From Candidatus Nitrospira nitrificans (lineage in GTDB: Bacteria; Nitrospirota; Nitrospiria; Nitrospirales; Nitrospiraceae): 64,000 nt of DNA. Position numbers and translations under genes: made by a program. Within the stretch, counting starts at the first letter, position 1, and each line of letters starts with the position of its first letter. This document shows, in pieces, positions 48,125 through 55,443 of this stretch. Location: the NCBI RefSeq assembly GCF_001458775.1, contig NZ_CZPZ01000011.1, forward strand, positions 36,072-100,071. Direction: 5' to 3'. Under the pieces are notes generated by a model. The model saw nothing but the letters and a program-made list of their open reading frames with translations. It was not told where the DNA came from and did no database searches.

Positions 48125-49228
48125 CTATTGCTTCCATCCCGTCCGTGACCGCCCGTTGCTTCTCCATCTGACCGACGCCAGTGTCTCACGGACGTGAAAC
48201 AGGAGATTTTCATCACGAGGCTCGTTCAACAGCGGAAGCAGAAAGGGAACGACCTTCGACCCGAATTTGGCCAAGGCCGCCGCCGCTTCCACTCGTGTAC
48301 ATGTCCGGTCCAACGCCGCGACAAGCGAAGGGATGGCCCTCTCGTCGCCGATCATGCCCAGTGCCCGAGCCGCCGCGCTTTGCGTGATCGCTTCTTCATT
48401 CCATTGGTCTCCGCAGCCGGCCACCGGCCTCGTCACTTCCGGAGGATTGGCCCCTGTGACGACATCGATCAGGACCGGAACGGCGCGTCGATCGCCGATC
48501 CGTCCGAGTGCTTCAACCGCCACCGTCCGCAGTCCGGGCTCGCGCATGACCATGAACAGATGCTCGACCGCCTGGGGATCACCGATCTCGCCGAGGGCTC
48601 GCACCGCATCTTCGCGAACCGCCGAGTCTCGATCGTTGAACAACACCGACAACAGCGGTTCCACAGCCCCTTTCGATTTTGACTTCCCCAACGATTCCAC
48701 CGCATGCAGACGAACGAGCCAGTCCTCATGCTGCAACTCCTTCAAGAGCGATGGAATCGCCGCGTCGCCGATGGCGGCCAGAGCGGCAGCCGTTTCCTCA
48801 CGAACCGCTTTGACTTTGTCCTGAAGCAGCGGAAGGAGCGGCTCAACCGCATCTGTGTTCCGTACCCGCCCCAACGCCTTGGCCGCGTGCATCCGAACGA
48901 TCCAGTCGCCGCTGCGCAGGGCCGCGATGAGCGGCGCGAGCACCCGCTCATCCGCAATGGCGGCCAGGATGGCCGACGCTGATTCCTGGACCGAGAGATC
49001 CGGCTCCATGAGGCAGGTTCCCACTGCATCGACGGCCGAGGCTCCGATCGAGCGCAACGCTTCAATCGCCGCCTCCCGCACGGAACGGTCCTGGTCCCGA
49101 AGGAGGGCCACCAGGGGAACCACCGCTCGCGGATCTTGGAAGGTGCCGAGCAGGACGGCCGCTTCACCACGGATAGCCCAATCCTGGTCCTTGAGTGCCG
49201 CGATCTGTTCCGTCACTATATCGGTCAT
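48125..49228 (-). CDS. HEAT-repeat protein 4
   Basis: About 367 aa (MTDIVTEQIAALKDQDW start; a GTG at 49264 is an alternative). Roughly ten HEAT repeats (REAAIEALRSIGASAVDAVG, RMHAAKALGRVRNTDAVEPL). One repeat carries an insertion with a single Cys (RPVAGCGDQWNEEA) that has a counterpart in protein 5 (PTPGCIVSEDAF). The last residues (LASVRWRSNGRSRTGWKQ) look like an altered version of the LASLGWTP ending and run up to element B, so the original C-terminus may have been replaced. Confidence 0.75.
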   Translation of the reverse strand: MTDIVTEQIAALKDQDWAIRGEAAVLLGTFQDPRAVVPLVALLRDQDRSVREAAIEALRSIGASAVDAVGTCLMEPDLSVQESASAILAAIADERVLAPLIAALRSGDWIVRMHAAKALGRVRNTDAVEPLLPLLQDKVKAVREETAAALAAIGDAAIPSLLKELQHEDWLVRLHAVESLGKSKSKGAVEPLLSVLFNDRDSAVREDAVRALGEIGDPQAVEHLFMVMREPGLRTVAVEALGRIGDRRAVPVLIDVVTGANPPEVTRPVAGCGDQWNEEAITQSAAARALGMIGDERAIPSLVAALDRTCTRVEAAAALAKFGSKVVPFLLPLLNEPRDENLLFHVRETLASVRWRSNGRSRTGWKQ

Positions 49229-49318
49229 GCTGTCATCCGGCCCACGCGAAGGATCGTGGTTCACGTGGGGAAAGAACTCGCGGTCGTCACCGAAGAGCGA
49301 TGGATTCGCGCGTGCGTG

Positions 49319-50674
49319 TCACGCGATGTCGCCGGACGGGCCAAATCGCCCGGTTTGCCCTAACGGTCGATCGACGCGCAGGTTGTCGGCCTGACTTGAG
49401 CTGATCTCCACCACTTCATCAGGAGGCGTCCATCCAAGCTTATCCAACGTATCGAGCACGATCTGTTTCAGAGCGTCTTTGGCTGTCAGCCGAACAGACG
49501 CGTAAGAGAGCACGCGTTCCTTTTCAGCCTCGACTTCGGACGCTTTGGGGTCGTAGAGGAAGGCAATCAAGGGTTCGATGGCCGCGTCTCCGATCACCGC
49601 CAGCGCCGCCGCGGCCTTTTCACGCAAGACTCCGTCTTTCAGCAGCATGATCAAATCCGGAATCACGCGAGGATCGCGAAACTGACCGAGGGCCGTGGCG
49701 GCGGCTTCCTTGATGAACGCATCTTCGCTGACGATGCATCCGGGTGTCGGCGTGCCCTCCTGTTTGATGCCCTTGCCCTTCAAGGCGTCCAACACGGCCG
49801 GGAGCGCGCGCGCATCGCCGATCATGCCGAGTGAGGCGATGGCATGGCGCTTCACGGCTCCGTCTTTCATGGCTTCAACCAGCGCGTCGATTGCGCGGGG
49901 ATCACCGATCATGCCGAGCGCGATGGTCGCGTCTTCGCGAACGGCTCGGTCAGCATCCTTCAAGGCGGCGATCAAGGCATCCACGACCTTGGCGTCCTGG
50001 ACCCAGGACCTGCCGATTTGATAGTCGGTGGTCATCCCGCCCAACGCGCGGGCCGCGTGACATCGAACCACAAAATCCTTGTCTTTGAGACTGTCGATCA
50101 ACGGATCGACCGAGGGATACCCGATGTACACCAGCGCCGTTCCGGCTGTCTCGCGCACGATCTTCGAAGAATCCCGAAACAGCTTGATCAGGGACGGAAT
50201 GGCTTTTGGATCGGCGATTCTGCCCAAGGCTTCCGCGGCTGCGCTTTTGACGGCCCCGTCCCGGTCGCGACAGGCGCCGATCAGCGCGTCGACCGCTCTG
50301 GAGTCCTTGATCTTGCCGGCCGCCTTGGCGGCATATTCGCGTATGCGCCAACGTTCGTCTTTCATGGCGGTCACCAGGCGATCGACCAGGATCGGACCTA
50401 TCTTTACCGCGGCCTCGACCGCTTGATCGCGAACTTCCATGATGGAATCGTTGAAAAGGCCGACCAGAGCTTCGACCGCCTTCGGGCCGCCGATTTTCGC
50501 GACGCCGCAGCCTGCATGGGCCCGCACGGACCAGAAGTCATCGCCGCAAGCGCTGATCAGCGCGTCCAGGGTAACGGGATCGCCCAGGTCGGCCAGCGTC
50601 TTCGCCGCCTCCTCTCGGGTGGCATCGTCCACATCTTCAAGCGCTTCCAACAGATCGTCGAGTGCGTTAGCCAT
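49319..50674 (-). CDS. HEAT-repeat protein 5
   Basis: 451 aa, the longest of the set, with about twelve HEAT repeats (REEAAKTLADLGDPVTLDAL, KSAAAEALGRIADPKAIPSL, KRHAIASLGMIGDARALPAV). A Cys-containing insertion (GTPTPGCIVSEDAF) parallels protein 4. The repeats end with LDTLDKLGWTPPDEVVEISS, then a ~25-residue non-repeat tail. It overlaps the upstream exported-protein gene by 8 bases. Confidence 0.78.
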   Translation of the reverse strand: MANALDDLLEALEDVDDATREEAAKTLADLGDPVTLDALISACGDDFWSVRAHAGCGVAKIGGPKAVEALVGLFNDSIMEVRDQAVEAAVKIGPILVDRLVTAMKDERWRIREYAAKAAGKIKDSRAVDALIGACRDRDGAVKSAAAEALGRIADPKAIPSLIKLFRDSSKIVRETAGTALVYIGYPSVDPLIDSLKDKDFVVRCHAARALGGMTTDYQIGRSWVQDAKVVDALIAALKDADRAVREDATIALGMIGDPRAIDALVEAMKDGAVKRHAIASLGMIGDARALPAVLDALKGKGIKQEGTPTPGCIVSEDAFIKEAAATALGQFRDPRVIPDLIMLLKDGVLREKAAAALAVIGDAAIEPLIAFLYDPKASEVEAEKERVLSYASVRLTAKDALKQIVLDTLDKLGWTPPDEVVEISSSQADNLRVDRPLGQTGRFGPSGDIA

Positions 50675-51119
50675 CGTTCGGTTTCTGATCGTAATAGGCG
50701 TCGCGTTGCCCGCCGTAGGGGTACATGCGTTTGCACACCACCACCAACGCCTGTGTCCCGCGGCCTTCGACGCATTGATCCAAGGATTTTGAAAAATCGA
50801 GCGTGCCGTTGAGATTCACCGTAAAGGGAAAATCGAATGTGAAGCTGATGAACTTATACTTGCCCGGCTTCAACCGCAGTTCCCGGCGCTCGGATGTCTT
50901 GGGCGCATCGAGCGACTCGGGATCCGAATTCCAGATCGAGGGCGTCACACCTGGGACTTGCCACCAGGAAGTGGGGACCAGCTTCGTGGCGTCGATGGTA
51001 ATCCCATGTTCCCTGAGATGAGCAGCCGGAGGGTCTCCCGCTGACCCCTCCTTCGAGTCGGCCATAACCAGCAGGCTCGTCAGCGTGCAACCCCATATCA
51101 GGAGAGACCAATGTCGCAT
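50667..51119 (-). CDS. Exported protein of unknown function
   Basis: About 150 aa; signal peptide (WSLLIWGCTLTSLLVMA), then a mature domain with WWQVPGVTPSIWNSDPES, a beta-rich part LRLKPGKYKFISFTFDFPF and two Cys (DQCVEGRGT, VVVCKR) that could pair. No SD is obvious for ATG 51119 or the alternative ATG 51137. It sits between the phosphatase-fold gene and the HEAT genes in what looks like one transcript. Family not recognised. Confidence 0.6.
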   Translation of the reverse strand: MRHWSLLIWGCTLTSLLVMADSKEGSAGDPPAAHLREHGITIDATKLVPTSWWQVPGVTPSIWNSDPESLDAPKTSERRELRLKPGKYKFISFTFDFPFTVNLNGTLDFSKSLDQCVEGRGTQALVVVCKRMYPYGGQRDAYYDQKPNDG

Positions 51120-51143
51120 GAGGGTAGCGTAGCGCATGGTTGA

Positions 51144-52163
51144 CTAACGTTTCTTGCGGGGCCGTGCGGCTGGAGTGGCCCCGGCGGTTTCGAAAATTTC
51201 CTCCACGGCCTGACTCTCCCATTCCATGTGAGTTTCCAGCTTCAGGATTTTCATCACGGTGGCTCCGGTATCGATGATCGACACCGGCCGACGGATGAGT
51301 CGGCCATGTTTTATTCCGGCTCCCGAGGCGATCCAGGGAACGACCGGCGACTCTGTCGTGGGGACCTCGGCGCCAGGGTCGGTCCCCCTTCCGCTGAGAG
51401 TGGTGACGACGACGGTGGTGCGCCCGGAAAGTGAATACTCCTGAAAGAGGTTCAGGACAGACTTCATGGCGTCATCGACCGTTCGTAACGCCTCTCGATA
51501 TTCTTTCGAGTCCCAGCCGTGGGTTACTCCGGCCCTTCCTGCTTCCGGGAGGTGAACCACCAGCAAATGAGGCAGGGAGAGAATCGCGTGCCCATATCCG
51601 TGTCCGCTGGTCGCCTTTTGCAGATACTGCTGGATGTAGGCGACGAGTTTTTGAGAGCCGCACTCGGGCCGCAATGCCCCGCAGAGTTGATAGTCGGTGT
51701 AGGGTTCCGGCTTGGCGAGCTGATACAGAGACTCATCCATGTAAAAGATGGCGCTGTCTCGGCCCCCGCTCAGATCCAGGTAGTCAAAGAGGCTGGGATG
51801 GCGAGGGTACCCTCGGCTGAATTCAAAAAAGTTCCACGTAATTCCATGTTTTTCCACCGGCATGCCGGTCACGAGCGATGCCATCGTGGGCAATCGTAGG
51901 GCCGGCTTAACTCCGCTCGCGGACCAGGTCACCGACCCGTCCTTGATGAGCTTGCTCAGGACCGGCATCGTTCCGCCTTTGAGCGATTCTTGACCGAATC
52001 CCTCCAGCACAAAGAGGATGACATGTTCCGTCCCAGTCCCCGGGGGTGCTGTTTCTTTCCCGATCGGGAGCGCCGCACCACCGGCTGCGTAGACCCCGGT
52101 TTCAAATAAGACGGTCAGGAGACCGACAAGGATCGAGCGAAGGTGCCGTGATGGAGATGTCAT
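51144..52163 (-). CDS. Alkaline-phosphatase-superfamily protein with degenerate metal sites
   Basis: 339 aa, signal peptide (ILVGLLTVLFETGVYA). The fold is recognisable: VILFVLEGFGQES at the first metal position (usually DG), RLPTMASLVTGMPVEKHGIT with the nucleophile Thr, HLPEAGRAGVTHGWDSKEY where DxxGH is expected, and VVTTLSGRGTDPG where SDHG is expected. Several metal ligands are changed (Asp to Glu, missing His residues), so catalysis is doubtful. The C-terminus is Arg/Lys rich. First gene of the HEAT cluster transcript. Confidence 0.65.
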   Translation of the reverse strand: MTSPSRHLRSILVGLLTVLFETGVYAAGGAALPIGKETAPPGTGTEHVILFVLEGFGQESLKGGTMPVLSKLIKDGSVTWSASGVKPALRLPTMASLVTGMPVEKHGITWNFFEFSRGYPRHPSLFDYLDLSGGRDSAIFYMDESLYQLAKPEPYTDYQLCGALRPECGSQKLVAYIQQYLQKATSGHGYGHAILSLPHLLVVHLPEAGRAGVTHGWDSKEYREALRTVDDAMKSVLNLFQEYSLSGRTTVVVTTLSGRGTDPGAEVPTTESPVVPWIASGAGIKHGRLIRRPVSIIDTGATVMKILKLETHMEWESQAVEEIFETAGATPAARPRKKR

Positions 52164-52191
52164 AGCGCAGTATCACCCGCATGTATCCTAA

Positions 52192-52339
52192 CAGGATGCT
52201 GAAAAAGTCCGCCAGCTTCGTTCTCGCCTCGCCCGCCTCGCAAAGTCGGCGACGCGGGCTCAGAGGCTCAACGTACCGAAACGTACGCTCGCCCCTTCAC
52301 TCGCTGCGGTCTTGCCGGACAGCCTTTTTGAGCATCCTG
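52192..52339. repeat. Palindromic MITE-like element C
   Basis: Starts CAGGATGCTGAAAAAGTCC and ends GCCTTTTTGAGCATCCTG; the outer 16 bases are near-perfect inverted repeats. The interior has shorter inverted pairs such as GTACCGAAACGTAC. It lies upstream of the phosphatase-fold gene, between two divergent units. Confidence 0.75.
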
Positions 52340-52560
52340 AAGTAATTCTGGTGTCAGCACCGAACGGAAAATTCTGGCCATATGGCATCGACCACGTTTT
52401 TCCGCAGCCTGCTGAAGTAAGAACGGTACCCTAACATGCAAATTTTCCGGAAGGCAAGGTGGGGAAGCACCGGGCGATTGCTGGCGGAACCGCCTTCCGG
52501 CTGCTATGCTGAAACCGCTCACCGTTTCCATCCGTGCGCAGGGGCGAGAAAGGGGAGGCG
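52340..52560. other. Intergenic region upstream of the LPP20-like pair
   Basis: Holds a solo repeat end at 52395-52417 (CGTTTTTCCGCAGCCTGCTG) and a GC-rich stretch near 52480-52505. No reading frame is supported. The promoter of the pair at 52561 must lie here, but no consensus element stands out. Confidence 0.3.
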
Positions 52561-53571
52561 ATGTCGGGTCAAGTTTTTCATCAGCAGCCTCCCATCTGCC
52601 TGCTGTCTTATCAATCGTATCGACCCATTGTTTTGTTTCTCGCGCTTGCGGTGTTCATCACCGCCGCCCCCGCGCTCGCTGATATCAGGGTTGTCAATGC
52701 GCAAGGCGAGTACCGGATGGGTGACCGCGATACCCGTGAAGATGCCGTCCGACTCGCGACCGAGGCGGCCAAGCGGAACGCCCTCGAACAAGTCGCGACC
52801 TACCTTGAGAGCGTCACCGTCGTGAGTGACATGGATGTGACCAAAGATGAAATCCGTACCTACACGGCTGGATTAGTGATCGTGCTCAATCAGCGGATCT
52901 CCACGGCTCTCGACGGCGATGTCGTGGTGATAACAGCGGACCTCCTGGCGCAGATGGATACGGAAGAAGTGGCGCGGGCGATTACGGCGCTTCGGGAAAA
53001 CGAGGATGCCCGTGTTCAGCTGGCCGAACTGAAACAAGAAAATGAACAGCTGCAAGAGGAACTCAAATCGGCCAATCAAGCGTTGGGCAATGCATCCACA
53101 CCGGATCAGATCCAGCAGGCGGCGCACAAGCGGAAGGAAATCATCGATCGGGTACAATCAAACGCCATGGTGTCGCAGGCTTGGACAAATTGGGTGTTGG
53201 TCTCACCGGTTGGTTTCCCCCAATCCCTGCTCAATAACGCGATCGGCCTTTCCCCGAACAATCCACATGTCGCGATCGCGCAACAGATCATCACCAGCCG
53301 GCAACCGGCTCCGCCTCACGCGCCGAGGCCTGGGAGCAAGCCTGGCCGGATGCCGAGCCATGAGCTGGTGCCGCCTCCTGGTGGATTGCCGGGCGCTCGG
53401 CCATTGAATGAGATCATTCATCGGACACCCGGATCGCCTCAGGGTGATCGTCAATCTGTCCAAGGTTTTGGCGGAGCAAGGCGAGTGCCTCAGGGGCCGC
53501 CGGGATTGCAGCAACCAGGTCCGCCTCATCGGGGAACTCCGTCCTTCGGGGCACCGGGCGGAGGCCGCTAA
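52561..53571 (+). CDS. Exported FlgT-N/LPP20-like protein with coiled coil and Pro/Gly-rich tail
   Basis: 336 aa from ATG 52561 (GGGGAGGCG upstream). Signal sequence ends APALAD. Residues ~50-130 (AVRLATEAAKRNALEQVATY) resemble the N-terminal domain of FlgT and LPP20-type proteins. Then a coiled coil (LAELKQENEQLQEELKSANQ), a TPR-like stretch (LLNNAIGLSPNNPHVAIAQQ) and a low-complexity Pro/Gly/Arg tail. Its stop is one base before the next ATG, suggesting that the two act together. Role unknown; no flagellar genes are near. Confidence 0.6.
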   Translation: MSGQVFHQQPPICLLSYQSYRPIVLFLALAVFITAAPALADIRVVNAQGEYRMGDRDTREDAVRLATEAAKRNALEQVATYLESVTVVSDMDVTKDEIRTYTAGLVIVLNQRISTALDGDVVVITADLLAQMDTEEVARAITALRENEDARVQLAELKQENEQLQEELKSANQALGNASTPDQIQQAAHKRKEIIDRVQSNAMVSQAWTNWVLVSPVGFPQSLLNNAIGLSPNNPHVAIAQQIITSRQPAPPHAPRPGSKPGRMPSHELVPPPGGLPGARPLNEIIHRTPGSPQGDRQSVQGFGGARRVPQGPPGLQQPGPPHRGTPSFGAPGGGR

Positions 53572-53572
53572 A

Positions 53573-54034
53573 ATGGAAGCCTTGAAGAAGAACCTTGGAA
53601 TCCTTGTTACGGCGGTGGGGTTCTGGCTTAGCTGGGGAAATGGGTTCATCACGAGTTCAGCTGCCGAAGTGGGCTATTCTCCCGATCAGTATTGGATCGG
53701 CAAAGGCCAGGGTGATCTTACCAAAGGCCAGGTTGTCTGCCGGCGTGTGTCGGAGCTTTCAGCTCGGACCGATCTGGCCAAGCAAATTCGTGTGTTGGTC
53801 AAGGAACACATGATCGACCGTGTCCGTGAACGGTCGGGGCGCGAGAGCGAACAAGACATCGAACTGACTCGTGAAGAAATCGTTCAGGAATACCTACGAG
53901 ACGTGAAAATCATTGATCGCCGGATCGATGAAGAGAATAAGATTTGTACGGCGACGGCTGTGATGCCGAAGAATCAAATCCAGCCAAAGGTGACGCCAGA
54001 AGTCGCGGAACCCACGCCCGCGGTGGTTCGTTAA
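53573..54034 (+). CDS. LPP20-family exported protein
   Basis: 153 aa with a signal peptide (NLGILVTAVGFWLSWGNGF). The mature part PDQYWIGKGQGDLTKGQVVC and ARTDLAKQIRVLVKEHMIDR followed by the CTATAVMPK end matches the LPP20 domain. No lipobox Cys is evident, so it is probably periplasmic. Its start directly follows the previous stop; both share the LPP20/FlgT-like domain and may form a pair. Confidence 0.65.
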   Translation: MEALKKNLGILVTAVGFWLSWGNGFITSSAAEVGYSPDQYWIGKGQGDLTKGQVVCRRVSELSARTDLAKQIRVLVKEHMIDRVRERSGRESEQDIELTREEIVQEYLRDVKIIDRRIDEENKICTATAVMPKNQIQPKVTPEVAEPTPAVVR

Positions 54035-54053
54035 CCCGCATGCATCGTGACCG

Positions 54054-54296
54054 TTAGCTGAAATCATCAACCAGAACTACATCGAACAACTTAGCCTTGA
54101 CGTCGGCCAGCACCTGACGATAGCCAGGCCGTGCATCCGCATCCTTGGTGCCAGAAATAGCGCGATCTTCATAGCGCTGGATAATCTCCCAGCCATGCTG
54201 TCGTGCGGCATAGTTCTCACAACTTCGATACTGGTCTATAATCGATGTTTCTCGCTGACTTTCACTGCAAAAGCGGGCGTACAACGCGACTCTCAT
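54054..54296 (-). pseudogene. Serine recombinase N-terminal fragment, catalytic Ser changed to Cys
   Basis: 80 codons covering only the start of a large serine recombinase (RVALYARFCSESQRETSIID, RPGYRQVLADVKAKLFDVVL), ending VDDFS at a stop where the family continues SRLSRD. The nucleophile position in YAR-x-S is Cys here. Truncated and altered, so not a working recombinase. It abuts the end of the LPP20 gene and marks the left edge of an accessory island. Confidence 0.65.
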
Positions 54297-54373
54297 GGCT
54301 CAATCCCTGCTAATGTCCGGTCTGCTTTGTGAACCTTAGTGCGTTCAGGTCGATGATCACGGTGGCGGCTCTT

Positions 54374-55024
54374 TTAGCCGGAATGTTTCTTGCGCATGAT
54401 TGAAACTACAACGTGCGGCGATACTTCACGAAAAACCGTTTGAGTTAATATTTCATACGCCCACGTATAGTCGGGCAGACCACTACCCGAATCAGCAAGA
54501 ACCACACCAATACAGCCATGCCGTGGCCCAAGAATTCCTGATGCAACCTCGACGATGCCGGTGAATGCCTTCGGATCACAGATGGCTCCAGTATCCTTCG
54601 GTGTGAATCCATTTATAATGGGGAATGACTGAGACTTCTGAGCTGGGAGAACCTTTTGCTTGAAAACTTTATGGTGAAGGGTGCCATCATGATGGTGCCT
54701 ACTATGTAGATCCAATTGTCTATCGCTCATCGGTTTCAAAACAAAATACTCTCCTTTTTGATTGCGCCGTATCCATAAAACAAGGAACAGGTCTGTTCCC
54801 TCACGAACCGCGACCGCATATTTATTCTCCCCAGGAACTGTTTTGAGATTCATCAGCCCAACCTTGGAGCTTGCAGCACGCTGCTTCCGTGTCTCCTCGA
54901 AACAGTACCGCCAGGTGGTCAACTCCTCCGTAGTCATCATGGAAGTGTCAATAGCCTGATACTTTAGCCATCCCTCAAACGTTTGCAGATCATCTTCACT
55001 GATAAACTCATTCATTTCACTCAT
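54374..55024 (-). CDS. Unknown protein of an XRE-linked island
   Basis: 216 aa, no recognised family. An N-terminal helical part (EDDLQTFEGWLKYQAIDTSM) is followed by a beta-rich domain (YAVAVREGTDLFLVLWIRRN, KGEYFVLKPMSDRQLDLHSR) that looks like a small-molecule or nucleic-acid binding fold. The ATG at 55024 overlaps the stop of the XRE pseudogene (ATGA), with GGAGGA touching it; Met at 55015 has better spacing to the same site. Lower GC than neighbours. Likely part of a regulatory or toxin-antitoxin-like unit, unproven. Confidence 0.55.
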   Translation of the reverse strand: MSEMNEFISEDDLQTFEGWLKYQAIDTSMMTTEELTTWRYCFEETRKQRAASSKVGLMNLKTVPGENKYAVAVREGTDLFLVLWIRRNQKGEYFVLKPMSDRQLDLHSRHHHDGTLHHKVFKQKVLPAQKSQSFPIINGFTPKDTGAICDPKAFTGIVEVASGILGPRHGCIGVVLADSGSGLPDYTWAYEILTQTVFREVSPHVVVSIMRKKHSG

Positions 55025-55215
55025 TCCTCCAAAGTCACCTTCAGTGCTTTCGCACGCCTTGCCAAAGTGCTAAGAGGTGGGTCATGTCAACCCTGTTCAA
55101 GCCGAGCTGCATAGCCGAGACTAAGCTTCGTCTTGTATGCCAGCGTGGCCTGGGTTAGCTCTTTTTTCTGTCTCAGGTGTTTCATTTGCATTGCAAATCT
55201 GTTTTGTTCACCCAT
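55021..55215 (-). pseudogene. XRE-family HTH regulator disrupted by one nonsense codon
   Basis: Reading from ATG 55215: MGEQNRFAMQMKHLRQ, then KKELTQATLAYKTKLSLGYA and ARLEQG, a stop TGA at codon 43 (55089-55087), then in the same frame HDPPLSTLARRAKALKVTLE to the natural stop at 55021. The XRE pattern GYxARLEQGRHDPPLSTLxxIAKAL predicts Arg (CGA) at that codon, so a single C-to-T change explains it. Otherwise complete at 64 codons. A miscalled base or a cell-specific readthrough cannot be excluded. Confidence 0.7.
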
Positions 55216-55242
55216 GCTCTACTTCATATCATGTGACGCCTC

Positions 55243-55380
55243 CTAGGTGAGACGGTTGATTGCACCGACCGACTCTCGGACGGCAGCTATAAGCTGAAGA
55301 TGGTTTTCAGTCAACTCCCAGAGAACGATGAACCAAAGGTTCGCCATCAAAGCAGGCCAATCTTGTCCCTCAGTATTCAT
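55243..55380 (-). CDS. Small unknown protein upstream of the XRE gene
   Basis: 45 codons (start MNTEGQDWPALMANLWFIVL) with an amphipathic to hydrophobic centre and a charged end. It ends 27 bases before the XRE start on the same strand. Ribosome site weak. Amino-acid composition looks protein-like rather than random, which supports a real gene of a three-gene unit, but evidence is limited. Confidence 0.35.
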   Translation of the reverse strand: MNTEGQDWPALMANLWFIVLWELTENHLQLIAAVRESVGAINRLT

Positions 55381-55443
55381 AAGCGTTTCCGCTGTTCCGC
55401 TTCATTGCGCTCCTACCTCTTTTTCAGGTAAGAACATCTTCCC

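Noticed and set aside
45284..50674. HEAT cluster as phycobilin lyases
   Set aside because: Similarity is only to the generic PBS-lyase HEAT repeat; there are no phycobiliprotein genes and the organism does not look photosynthetic.
49844..50812. 322-codon plus-strand frame over the HEAT cluster
   Set aside because: Complement of HEAT protein 5; the repeat periodicity keeps the opposite frame open.
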